A stretch of DNA of 6,902 bases from positions 1 to 6,902 of the forward strand of contig CAMWWG010000050.1 of NCBI GenBank assembly GCA_947177935.1, in the 5' to 3' direction. The notes beneath the pieces were generated by a model that had not been told where the DNA came from, ran no database searches, and saw only the letters and a list, made by a program, of their open reading frames with translations. Position numbers and translations under genes: made by a program. Source of the stretch: an uncultured Ruminococcus sp. GTDB taxonomy: Bacteria > Bacillota > Clostridia > Oscillospirales > Ruminococcaceae. Of this stretch, positions 1-6,371 are shown piece after piece. Each line of letters starts with the position of its first letter. Position 1 is the stretch's first letter.

Positions 1-13
1 AATAAATTCTAGC

Positions 14-34
14 TGTACTAATTAAAATAATACA
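14..34. promoter_or_regulatory. Candidate YtrA/GntR operator (imperfect palindrome)
   Basis: Left arm TGTACTA (14-20) and right arm TAATACA (28-34) are separated by 7 bases and match as an inverted repeat with one mismatch (C18 against A30). Two further inner pairs extend the symmetry. YtrA-type GntR repressors are known to bind GTACTA/TAGTAC-like inverted repeats in front of their own operon, and the gene starting at 85 encodes such a regulator. A possible -10 hexamer TAAAAT (23-28) lies inside the palindrome, so binding would block transcription. The matching -35 would fall at or just beyond the window edge and cannot be judged. Confidence 0.55.
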
Positions 35-84
35 CTTGAATGAATTTTTTTAATTTATTTTTTATCCAGAAAGGAGGATTTCTT

Positions 85-483
85 ATGTTCGACATTGACC
101 TTATGAGTCGTATTCCGATCTATGAACAGCTCTACCGGAAAGTCATTGAATTAATCCTGAAAAGCGTTCTCACAGAACAGGATAAGCTCCCTAGTGTCCG
201 CAGTCTCGCCACACAGCTTGGCGTCAATCCCAATACGGTTGCCAAAGCCTATTCTCTCCTGGAACGGGACGGCATTATCTATTCCCTCGCAGGTCGGGGC
301 AGTTTTATTGCAAAACCGGATAAAATGCTTGCCCAGGAACGTGTGCTCCGGGATTTTGACAGCGCTGTTTCCCATGCTCTTGACATCGGCATTCCACAGA
401 AAACGCTCACGGAACGTATTGACCAGATTGCAGAAGAAAAATCAGACCAGAATTTAAACCAGAAAGGAGATCTCCCATCATGA
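85..483 (+). CDS. GntR-family transcriptional regulator, YtrA subfamily
   Basis: A 132-residue DNA-binding repressor that probably controls its own ABC-transporter operon. Residues 8-76 form a GntR winged helix: the start motif PIYEQL (11-16), the recognition region LPSVRSLATQLGVNPNTVAKAY (35-56, KLPSVR and NPNTV being typical) and the wing GRGSFI (70-75). Only about 56 residues follow, without a large ligand-binding domain, and the short helical tail is the hallmark of the YtrA subfamily. The ATG at 85 is chosen over an upstream in-frame ATG at 40 because AAGGAGGA (71-78) sits at the right distance and the family begins at this point. The stop overlaps the ATPase start (ATGA, 480-483), indicating translational coupling. 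The inducer is unknown; B. subtilis YtrA responds to cell-wall antibiotics, but that cannot be transferred with confidence. Confidence 0.92.
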   Translation: MFDIDLMSRIPIYEQLYRKVIELILKSVLTEQDKLPSVRSLATQLGVNPNTVAKAYSLLERDGIIYSLAGRGSFIAKPDKMLAQERVLRDFDSAVSHALDIGIPQKTLTERIDQIAEEKSDQNLNQKGDLPS

Positions 484-1385
484 TGCAATTAAAACAGACC
501 GTCAAACAGTTTGAAGATTTTAAAGCCCTCGACGGCGTGGATCTTGAAATCCCCAAAGGCACAGCCTTCGGCTTGTTAGGATCAAACGGCGCAGGGAAAT
601 CCACGATCCTGAGACTGTTCAGTGGTATTTACAAGCCGGAAAGCGGCGAAGTCCTGATTGATGATGAACCTGTCTATGATAACGTCCAGGCAAAACAGAA
701 AGTATTCTTCATCAATGACGAAACAATTCAGTTCTCAAATTTTACACTCATGCAGTTAAAAAATTTCTACAAGCAATTTTATCCCAATTTCTCAGAAGAA
801 ATCTTCAAACGACTGGAAGATGCCATTCAGCTCCCCTTGCATAAGAAAATCAGCACATTCTCAAAAGGTATGAAACGCCAGGCAATTGTGATTACCGGGA
901 TTGCCTGCTGTACGCCGTATTTATTACTGGATGAAGCCTTTGACGGCTTAGATCCCACCATGAGAATTATTGTCAAACGAATGTTAGTTGACGCCATGTG
1001 CGAACGGGAACTGACTGTTGTCATCTCTTCCCATAATTTAAAAGAAATCAATGAAATGTGCGACACGGCGGCTTTACTCCATCACGGAAAAATTATCTTC
1101 AACCGCCAGCTTGACAGCCTGAAAGGCGCTGTGCATAAAATCCAGGCGGCGTTTCAGGATAAAACCCGGATTTTCTCTGCACAGGATTTCCCCGGTCTCG
1201 AAATCCTGCATTTTGAAAAGACCCAAAGCATTTATCATATCATCGCAAAGGGCAGTGAAGAACAGATCCACCAGGCGCTTGCACCCTGTCATCCTGTTCT
1301 GGAAGATTTAGTCCCCTTGTCACTTGAAGAAATTTTTATTTATGAATTGGAGGTACTCGGTTATGACAGCCAGGTTTTTGCATAG
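480..1385 (+). CDS. ABC transporter ATP-binding protein (YtrB/BcrA-like)
   Basis: A 301-residue cytoplasmic ATPase that should power the permease encoded next. Visible motifs: Walker A GSNGAGKST (34-42), signature FSKGMKRQ (127-134, a common replacement of LSGGQ in this subfamily), Walker B LLLDE (148-152) with catalytic E152, D-loop GLD (156-158) and switch H185 in VISSHN. The usual Q-loop glutamine is not obvious; the equivalent stretch reads INDETIQFSNFT (78-89), with acidic residues near the expected place, as in other YtrB-like ATPases. Residues from about 205 form a C-terminal extension typical of drug or peptide exporters. Two adjacent ATGs (480 and 483) are possible starts behind AAAGGAGA (463-470); 480 overlaps the upstream stop. 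The substrate cannot be deduced. Confidence 0.93.
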   Translation: MMQLKQTVKQFEDFKALDGVDLEIPKGTAFGLLGSNGAGKSTILRLFSGIYKPESGEVLIDDEPVYDNVQAKQKVFFINDETIQFSNFTLMQLKNFYKQFYPNFSEEIFKRLEDAIQLPLHKKISTFSKGMKRQAIVITGIACCTPYLLLDEAFDGLDPTMRIIVKRMLVDAMCERELTVVISSHNLKEINEMCDTAALLHHGKIIFNRQLDSLKGAVHKIQAAFQDKTRIFSAQDFPGLEILHFEKTQSIYHIIAKGSEEQIHQALAPCHPVLEDLVPLSLEEIFIYELEVLGYDSQVFA

Positions 1386-3846
1386 TTTTCCCGTCCGGAA
1401 TGCGTTCCGGCTCTTCCGTCAGAATCAGAAATTTGCTATTGTCACCTGCATTCTGCAATTACTGGGCATTCCCTTGATTATGGGCAGCATGATGATGGAA
1501 ATTTATACGGATAATCTTTCTGACGTTTATATTCCTACGAATTCATGGGCATATGCCTCAATCGGATCTTTCTGTCTTGGCATTTCTGTGATTTTAGGTA
1601 TCTTCTTCGGCATTAATGCCTATCATGAAGAATGGGACAAATCCAAAGTAGATATGCTCTATTCCCTGCCACTGACTGGAAAACAACGCTTTTTCAGCAA
1701 TTACCTCGGCGGACTGGGCATGTATCTGATTCCCTATCTTGCCGCTTCCCTGATTGGCTGGATTGTCACGCTCGCTTTTTCTCCGTTAGTTCGCTCCGTT
1801 CTTGATATGGAAGATCTCGCTGAATTCAACCGGATTTATAAATATTATTTTCTGTTGACACTCGGCTTATTCCTGTTGATGTGGATGTATTATACAATCT
1901 CTGTGCTGATTACAAGCTGCTGCGGAACGCTGTTTGAAAATATCTACACCAATATTTTATTAAATCTGCTGATCCCCGGCACACTTGCTGTACTGCTTGC
2001 CGTGGTCTGCTCCAAAGTCGAAATCATCAGCTTTGAATACTCCTGGGATGTGATCGGACATACAAGCCCGATCGGCGGTCTGATTTACTTGATTTTCCTG
2101 ATTGCGACGAAGGATGAAATGCTTTCCGATTATGTCAGCAGTTATTCCGGCACTTATACTGCAATCGGCGGAGAACTCGGCGACCTCGGACTTGCGCCGG
2201 CTTATATCCGTTGGGCTCTGATTATTGTCCTACTCACAATTGCAATTTTAATCCTTGCATGGCGTTTGTATGAACACAGAAAAGCAGAACATGTCAGCAA
2301 ACCGTTTGTGTATCTTGGCATCTATTATGTGATTCTGACTGCCATTGCTGTCTGCATTCTCTGCATCACAGAAACCGGCACAGGTGCATTGATCCCTGTT
2401 CTGATTTTCAGCATGATTGTCTACTTCATCATGGAAGTCATCCGCAAAAGAGGATTCAAAAAATTCTGGATGAGTGCAATCTCTTATGTGATTACCGTCG
2501 TTGTGACGCTCGGCGGTCTGCATATCGTCTCCGTAACAAGTGCATTCGGGAGAGCTTATTATATCCCTGCACTCGCAAGCATTGCATCCGTCAAAGTGGA
2601 ATTTGAAACAACAGGCAGTAATTTCGATATGCCGGAATATGAACTCAATTTCAGCGACAAAGAAACGATCTCCAAAATCCGTGATTTTCATAAAATCTGC
2701 AACGAAAATCTGAAACAGGATTACAATCATCAAGTACGCACACACATGGACGACTATTATTCACTTCGTTTAGTTTCTATGAACGCTGAAGATACTACTT
2801 ATCAATTCCGGACAAGTGACCAAGATGAAAATGATGAGAATAATTATTATTATGACGACGATTATTACAGCTATCGCAGTCGTTATCGGGAATATGTCTC
2901 ATCCTGTGCAGAATTTCATATTACTTACTACACAGTCACAGGATCCGCCATTTACAGAACTTATGATTTACTGCCGGATGAATATCTGAATCTTCTTGCA
3001 ATCTGCATGGAAACGGATACTTACACAGAAGCAACCGGAAATCTGCTTGAAAACCGTATGAAAAATATGTATCAAGAATCTTATACCGAAAACGGCATTA
3101 CAACACGGAAATACCCTGACCAGATTGCATTTTCTGTTAAGTCTCCTGCCATTTCAAATGCAAACTCCTCTTACTACATATCTGTCAAAAATTATCCTCA
3201 GGATGCACAGATTTTTACAATCGGGGACGTAGAAAACAACTTGAAAAAAATCCGGACGGCTTACCAGAATGACTTGCAGAACATGACAATAGAACAGTTC
3301 AAAACAGATGAAATTATCTGTTTTATGAATGGACTTCCCGTCTATTCCTGCAATGCTGAAACCTGTGCTTTGCTCAAAGAATGGGGTATGAAAGAATTTT
3401 CCCTCTCTGCCAATTATGCAGATCTGGGTAATTATGATAATTATACGACAGTGTATCTCCGGATCTATGCTCCGGAAGACTACGTTTCCCCGTCTCTGGA
3501 ATATGCCACAAACAGCATGGGAAAATTTCTCTTTAAGCCGGATGCTTCTGGTTCTGACATTCCCTGCTATGAAAGCACCTGTATTTATACCAATAATTTC
3601 GGCGGTGATCTGCGTTCTTACAATCCGGCTCTGTATGATCTGCTCAAAGTCGCAAGAACGCATTATATCAGCAATGAATCCTGTTATGTTCTTGTGATGA
3701 ATTCCAATCGCTATGTCATCCCTCCAGAATATTCTGATCTTGTACAGAAAGTGATTGCAAACGGCAGTCTTTCCGGGAATACTCCGTCTTCTTCTCCCGG
3801 AAAAATCCTCTACGGCAACACAGACACCCGGATGACAAGTTTCTAA
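1363..3846 (+). CDS. ABC-2-like permease with large C-terminal extracytoplasmic domain
   Basis: An 827-residue membrane partner of the upstream ATPase. The N-terminal half has about nine membrane spans (roughly 24-45, 62-85, 116-139, 160-182, 197-216, 282-301, 314-335, 341-358, 369-391), with a further weak hydrophobic, possibly re-entrant segment at 236-247. Basic loops (302-313, 359-368) fit a cytoplasmic side, which places the C-terminus outside. The loop after span 2, HEEWDKSKVDMLYSLPLTGK (88-107), is the usual ABC-2 cytoplasmic coupling region. Residues 392-827 are soluble, with no final anchor, and include a tract rich in Asp, Asn and Tyr (487-511). I do not assign this domain with certainty; a DUF6449-like domain is possible. 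The ATG at 1363 is preferred to an in-frame ATG at 1324 because GGAGG (1349-1353) fits it; the gene then overlaps the ATPase by 23 bases. Confidence 0.85.
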   Translation: MTARFLHSFPVRNAFRLFRQNQKFAIVTCILQLLGIPLIMGSMMMEIYTDNLSDVYIPTNSWAYASIGSFCLGISVILGIFFGINAYHEEWDKSKVDMLYSLPLTGKQRFFSNYLGGLGMYLIPYLAASLIGWIVTLAFSPLVRSVLDMEDLAEFNRIYKYYFLLTLGLFLLMWMYYTISVLITSCCGTLFENIYTNILLNLLIPGTLAVLLAVVCSKVEIISFEYSWDVIGHTSPIGGLIYLIFLIATKDEMLSDYVSSYSGTYTAIGGELGDLGLAPAYIRWALIIVLLTIAILILAWRLYEHRKAEHVSKPFVYLGIYYVILTAIAVCILCITETGTGALIPVLIFSMIVYFIMEVIRKRGFKKFWMSAISYVITVVVTLGGLHIVSVTSAFGRAYYIPALASIASVKVEFETTGSNFDMPEYELNFSDKETISKIRDFHKICNENLKQDYNHQVRTHMDDYYSLRLVSMNAEDTTYQFRTSDQDENDENNYYYDDDYYSYRSRYREYVSSCAEFHITYYTVTGSAIYRTYDLLPDEYLNLLAICMETDTYTEATGNLLENRMKNMYQESYTENGITTRKYPDQIAFSVKSPAISNANSSYYISVKNYPQDAQIFTIGDVENNLKKIRTAYQNDLQNMTIEQFKTDEIICFMNGLPVYSCNAETCALLKEWGMKEFSLSANYADLGNYDNYTTVYLRIYAPEDYVSPSLEYATNSMGKFLFKPDASGSDIPCYESTCIYTNNFGGDLRSYNPALYDLLKVARTHYISNESCYVLVMNSNRYVIPPEYSDLVQKVIANGSLSGNTPSSSPGKILYGNTDTRMTSF

Positions 3847-3871
3847 TGCTCCCTCTCTTAAGATATAAACT

Positions 3872-3901
3872 AATCCCCTGTAGCTCACACTACAGGGGAT
3901 T
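3872..3901. terminator. Intrinsic terminator between convergent operons
   Basis: A perfect 12-bp stem, AATCCCCTGTAG (3872-3883) with CTACAGGGGATT (3890-3901), has a 6-base loop (CTCACA). On the + strand it is followed by a T-rich run (TGCTTTCTTGTCTTGCTT), ending the ABC operon 25 bases after the permease stop. On the - strand it begins 15 bases after the stop of the S1-domain gene and is followed by a weaker T-rich stretch, so it may serve both directions. Confidence 0.85.
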
Positions 3902-3916
3902 GCTTTCTTGTCTTGC

Positions 3917-4369
3917 TTATTTTGCCCGTCTCCGGGAACGGTTCTTCCGGTCGGTATTGCGCTTGATGTCGCTAATCCGTTCTTCACTGTTCTGCTTGAA
4001 ACGGTTCATCATATCTTCAAACGACATTTCAGAATCCTGCTTCTGCGTCTTGCCGCCATTCCAGACAGCGCCTCTTTCCCGTTTCTGCCGGTTCGGATAA
4101 TTTTTCTGCGGTCTGCGCTCCTCTTTCGGCATCGCTTTCCGGATCGACATGGCAATTTTGCCCTGTTCATTCACTTGCAGGACGATCACTTTCACTTCCT
4201 GCCCCTCTGTCAGAAAATCATGGATGTCATTGACAAATACATTCGCTACCTCGGAAATATGTACCATTCCCGTGACCGGATTTCCCTCCTCCTGTGGTAC
4301 TTCCACAAAAGCACCATAATTTGTAATTCCCTTGACCTTGCCTTCATAAACTTTTCCCATTTCCAGCAT
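3917..4369 (-). CDS. yabR: S1-domain RNA-binding protein (YabR-like)
   Basis: A 150-residue protein with a single N-terminal S1 (OB-fold) RNA-binding domain at about residues 4-78. Family motifs are GKVYEGKVKGITNYGAFVEV (5-24), GMVHISEV (34-41) and KIAMSIRKA (71-79). The remainder is a charged linker followed by a helical segment with FEDMMNRFKQ and a strongly basic C-terminus (RKNRSRRRAK), which suggests nucleic-acid or ribosome contact. It is the last gene of the yabP-yabQ-divIC-yabR order known from B. subtilis; the B. subtilis protein is somewhat shorter. AGGAGGA (complement of 4381-4387) supports the ATG at 4369; a second in-frame ATG at 4360 is possible. The gap to divIC is 47 AT-rich bases with no evident terminator, so co-transcription with divIC is likely. 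Its molecular target is unknown. Confidence 0.85.
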   Translation of the reverse strand: MLEMGKVYEGKVKGITNYGAFVEVPQEEGNPVTGMVHISEVANVFVNDIHDFLTEGQEVKVIVLQVNEQGKIAMSIRKAMPKEERRPQKNYPNRQKRERGAVWNGGKTQKQDSEMSFEDMMNRFKQNSEERISDIKRNTDRKNRSRRRAK

Positions 4370-4416
4370 ACAGCAAAAAATCCTCCTGCTTTTCAGAATT
4401 AAAATTTAAAAAATAA

Positions 4417-4719
4417 TTATTTCCGTGATGTGTCATAATAGCGCCGTTCATCCGGATACGCATACCCTGCGCTCTCCAGTGCCAGTTTCTCCATGTAAGA
4501 ACCAATGTCATCGGATGCAATCAAGGCGGCTAATTCTTCATTCTCCGCCGCAAGCACATCCACCTGCTCTTCTAATTCCGCCAACGCCTGCCGCTGTTCT
4601 ACAATGGCATTCTGCGTCCGGATGATCGAAACTGTACAAAAAATCACAAACAGCACCAATGCAATGTGAATCAGCGTCCGGGTGGCTGATCCGGATTTAT
4701 AGTTTGTTTCGCTCCGCAT
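4417..4719 (-). CDS. divIC: Cell-division protein DivIC (FtsB-like septum initiator)
   Basis: A 100-residue bitopic membrane protein of the division machinery that, with FtsL and DivIB/FtsQ, links the Z-ring to septal peptidoglycan synthesis. Residues 15-36 form one membrane span (TLIHIALVLFVIFCTVSIIR). Residues 37-68 form an extracytoplasmic coiled coil (QALAELEEQVDVLAAENEEL). The C-terminal YMEKLALESAGYAYPDERRY matches the conserved DivIC/FtsB end, where other members read roughly YIEKIARDELG.VKPGE. The ATG at 4719 is preferred because GGGGA lies 6 bases before it; an in-frame ATG at 4752 would add 11 basic residues but has no ribosome binding site. The start overlaps the end of yabQ by 23 bases. 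A sigma-A-like promoter sits 53-82 bases upstream, inside yabQ. Confidence 0.85.
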   Translation of the reverse strand: MRSETNYKSGSATRTLIHIALVLFVIFCTVSIIRTQNAIVEQRQALAELEEQVDVLAAENEELAALIASDDIGSYMEKLALESAGYAYPDERRYYDTSRK

Positions 4720-5251
4720 GTGACTTCCCCGCTTTCTTCTGATTCTGAGCATACTTTTTTCGACTATTTTTATTATACACCTTTTGAGATGGATTTGGCA
4801 AGCTGTTTTGTAAATTTTTCTTCTCCAATCCGGATTTTTTGGCGCATTTCACAAAACTTAGCTTTAGTTTGATACAAATACATACGAAATGATCCCAAAT
4901 CCAGTGCACCGGTTTCAGAATCAGATCACTGCATTTCATCAGGAATGCGCCGATTGTAATATAATACAGCATCAATCCTAATAAACAGCCAATGATGTAA
5001 TATACCCGGAATTCACCGCCGCCGAATGCACTTGTATAGCAAAGAATCAGAAAACTCAAACAGATCAGATAAAAAATATCTTCACATGCCAGAAATATGA
5101 CATGATGAGGAAGCAGTTTCCGCAGCAGCCGCAGCAAATCCATCAGTACACCTGCCGGAAGTCCTAACAGGATAGAACTCGCAAATAATCCTAACTCCTC
5201 GTCCACCGTCCGGAACGTTTCCAATGTTTTTGTCAGCAGTTCCAATCCCAT
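4697..5251 (-). CDS. yabQ: Spore cortex biosynthesis membrane protein YabQ
   Basis: A 184-residue integral membrane protein. In B. subtilis, YabQ is made in the mother cell, localises to the forespore outer membrane and is needed for spore cortex formation. Three clear spans are visible, at about 20-43 (SSILLGLPAGVLMDLLRLLR, the family's first-helix signature), 54-74 and 83-105, with the typical FGGGEFRVYYIIGCLLGLML stretch (76-95) joining the last two. A possible amphipathic segment lies at 115-130, followed by a lysine-rich cytoplasmic tail of about 54 residues. The ATG at 5251 overlaps the yabP stop by one base (TGATG). A GTG at 5254 is the alternative start and would give a 4-base overlap. 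The ribosome binding site is weak, so translational coupling to yabP is likely. Confidence 0.88.
   Translation of the reverse strand: MGLELLTKTLETFRTVDEELGLFASSILLGLPAGVLMDLLRLLRKLLPHHVIFLACEDIFYLICLSFLILCYTSAFGGGEFRVYYIIGCLLGLMLYYITIGAFLMKCSDLILKPVHWIWDHFVCICIKLKLSFVKCAKKSGLEKKNLQNSLPNPSQKVYNKNSRKKYAQNQKKAGKSHAERNKL
4772..4801 (-). promoter_or_regulatory. Candidate sigma-A promoter for divIC inside yabQ
   Basis: On the - strand, TTGCCA (complement of 4796-4801, 5 of 6 to the -35 consensus) is followed after 18 bases by a perfect TATAAT (complement of 4772-4777). Transcription would start near 4765, about 46 bases before the divIC start. The site lies within the tail-coding part of yabQ, so it would allow divIC-yabR to be expressed independently of the sporulation genes upstream. 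Confidence 0.5.
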
Positions 5252-5547
5252 CACCGGAACAGCCTGCCAAGCATCGAAACTGGCGACTGCTTGTCTTTAT
5301 CGCCGTACTGGAGCGACCAGATGTCACCTTCCACAGACATGTTGCCGTTTTCAATGCTGATTGCATTAATATGTAAATCCCGTCCGGTGATCGTCAGCTC
5401 GCCCATTTTCGTATACAAGACAATTTCACGCTCGTCAAAGCTGTCAATGTCCGTGATGCCGGCAATGCGGAGCGTTTTCCGGTTTTCCATGATGACAGTA
5501 TGCTGTTCTTCCGGTGCAATAAGACTATTGTTGTCTGCTTCTTTCAT
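5251..5547 (-). CDS. yabP: Sporulation protein YabP
   Basis: A 98-residue soluble protein of the YabP/YqfC family, made in the mother cell during sporulation; the biochemical role is not established. The family pattern is clear: NRKTLRIAGITDIDSFDERE (22-41), with the invariant-looking SFDE at 36-39, then VLYTKMGELTITGRDLHI (43-60) and MSVEGDIWSLQY (70-81). The predicted structure is mostly beta strands. The start is supported by AGGAGGT seven bases before the ATG. It is the first gene of the - strand block; the S4-domain gene (yabO/hslR) that precedes it in B. subtilis is absent here and is replaced by a divergent LRR gene. A sigma-E-like promoter lies just upstream. Confidence 0.9.
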   Translation of the reverse strand: MKEADNNSLIAPEEQHTVIMENRKTLRIAGITDIDSFDEREIVLYTKMGELTITGRDLHINAISIENGNMSVEGDIWSLQYGDKDKQSPVSMLGRLFR

Positions 5548-5577
5548 TTTGGAAACCTCCTGTCAGGAATTTACTAC

Positions 5578-5606
5578 ATTCTATGCGGAATTCTTTGGGA
5601 ATATGC
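5578..5606 (-). promoter_or_regulatory. Candidate sigma-E sporulation promoter for yabP
   Basis: Read on the - strand, GCATATT (complement of 5600-5606) fits the sigma-E -35 pattern KMATATT exactly. After 14 bases it is followed by CATAGAAT (complement of 5578-5585), one mismatch from the -10 pattern CATACAHT. The expected start near 5570 leaves a short leader containing the yabP ribosome binding site. Sigma-E control fits the known mother-cell expression of yabP and yabQ. Confidence 0.6.
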
Positions 5607-5616
5607 AAAATCCGGA

Positions 5617-5645
5617 TTGACTTCTGCCAGAATTTATGCTAAAAT
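5617..5645 (+). promoter_or_regulatory. Sigma-A-type extended -10 promoter for the LRR gene
   Basis: TTGACT (5617-5622), a 17-base spacer and TAAAAT (5640-5645), with TG at 5637-5638 one base before the -10, form a near-consensus vegetative promoter. The expected start is near 5652, giving a leader of about 130 bases before the TTG start codon at 5782; the parS-like palindrome lies inside this leader. The promoter is back-to-back with the yabP promoter, 10 bases apart. Confidence 0.65.
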
Positions 5646-5687
5646 AAAACTATAACATAAAATTAAGATCACAGGAAAATCACCAGA

Positions 5688-5705
5688 ATGTTCCACGTGG
5701 AACAT
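5688..5705. other. parS: parS-like centromere site 1 (perfect 18-bp palindrome)
   Basis: ATGTTCCACGTGGAACAT is a perfect palindrome. Its central 16 bases, TGTTCCACGTGGAACA (5689-5704), match the conserved bacterial chromosomal parS pattern TGTTNCACGTGNAACA at every fixed position and equal the form known from Pseudomonas. parS is bound by ParB (Spo0J), which organises the origin region for segregation. The site lies between the LRR promoter and its start codon. No parA/parB genes are in the window, so the assignment rests on the motif and on the likely origin-proximal context. Confidence 0.8.
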
Positions 5706-5714
5706 GAAAAACTG

Positions 5715-5738
5715 AAAAATTTAAAATATTAAATTTTT
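5715..5738 (+). repeat. AT-only inverted repeat in the LRR gene leader
   Basis: AAAAATTTAA (5715-5724) and TTAAATTTTT (5729-5738) form a perfect 10-bp inverted repeat with the 4-base spacer AATA, starting 10 bases after the parS-like site. The stem is made only of A-T pairs, so as RNA it would be a weak hairpin. As DNA it is an easily melted or bent element. Function unknown. Confidence 0.5.
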
Positions 5739-5781
5739 TAAATACAATATCTGGAACTTAATCAGGAAGGAAGTCACGAAT

Positions 5782-6357
5782 TTGAGCTTTATCATTGAAA
5801 ACGGCATCCTGCGGCATTACAGACAAAACCGCTTTACGCCGGAAACTAAGATCATCATTCCTGGCGGTGTCATGGAAATTTCTGCATTTGCATTTGACGA
5901 CTGCCGGGAAATCCTCTCCGTGCAGATGCCGGGAACTGTCAGAAAAATTGGAAATTCTGCATTTGGTTTCTGCGAAAATCTGCAAACTATCAGAATGTCA
6001 CGGCAAATCACAGAAATAGAGGGCTATGCGTTTCATGCGTGTGAAAATCTCCGGTCGATTATCATTCCTGAAAATCTGTCTGTCATCCGGGAATTTACAT
6101 TCTGCAAATGTACAAGCCTGCAAGCTGTCCGGATTCCCGAAAAAATTGGATTGATTGATATTTTTGCATTCTGGGGTTGTGAAAATCTGGAAACAGTCGT
6201 CATTCCCGGACAGGTCAGAAACATTAAAGAAGCAGCATTTCAGAGATGCCGGCATCTGAAAACTGTCAGAATTCGGAATCATCCGAGACAGATCCAGATT
6301 GCCAAGGATGCGTTTGCAGACTGTCATCCGAAATTAAAGATTATTTACGAAGTATAA
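5782..6357 (+). CDS. Leucine-rich repeat protein, BspA/LRR_5 type
   Basis: A 191-residue protein built almost entirely of leucine-rich repeats. After a family-typical opening (FIIENGILRHY, 3-13, and IIIPGGV, 24-30), six exact 23-residue repeats run from 30 to 167, with the pattern I..I...AF..C.nL..v.iP, followed by a capping half-repeat ending LKIIYEV. Such repeats form a curved scaffold for protein binding; the partner is unknown. There is no signal peptide, membrane segment or cell-wall anchor, so it is probably cytoplasmic, unlike the large surface BspA proteins. TTG at 5782 is chosen as the start because AAGGAAG (5767-5773) is well placed and no in-frame ATG occurs before residue 31. The gene has its own promoter, and palindromes of parS type lie on both sides. 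Confidence 0.85.
   Translation: MSFIIENGILRHYRQNRFTPETKIIIPGGVMEISAFAFDDCREILSVQMPGTVRKIGNSAFGFCENLQTIRMSRQITEIEGYAFHACENLRSIIIPENLSVIREFTFCKCTSLQAVRIPEKIGLIDIFAFWGCENLETVVIPGQVRNIKEAAFQRCRHLKTVRIRNHPRQIQIAKDAFADCHPKLKIIYEV
5869..6282 (+). repeat. Six tandem 69-bp repeats within the LRR gene
   Basis: Six successive 69-base units encode the 23-residue LRR_5 repeats. They have diverged at DNA level but keep a common core, such as TGTGAAAATCT or TGCGAAAATCT around the Cys-Glu-Asn-Leu codons (in units 2, 3 and 5). This indicates old internal duplication and not a recent expansion. Confidence 0.8.
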
Positions 6358-6371
6358 ATCAGACATGAATC

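Noticed and set aside
2248..2745. Open frame of 165 codons on the - strand inside the permease gene
   Set aside because: The translation is rich in Cys, His and Asp with no domain pattern, as expected for an antisense shadow of membrane-protein codons.
3154..3987. Long - strand open frame of 277 codons opposite the permease end
   Set aside because: It is antisense to the permease, has no recognisable family pattern, crosses the terminator at 3872-3901 and overlaps the S1-domain gene; it is a shadow frame.
3908..4402. Open frame of 164 codons on the + strand opposite the S1-domain gene
   Set aside because: It lies antisense to a clear S1-domain protein, and the terminator hairpin lies immediately upstream, ending at 3901; no family resemblance.
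5869..6282. 69-bp periodic repeats considered as a CRISPR array or minisatellite
   Set aside because: The units are coding, in frame and match 23-residue LRR_5 repeats; the DNA copies are too divergent for CRISPR repeats and there are no unique spacers.
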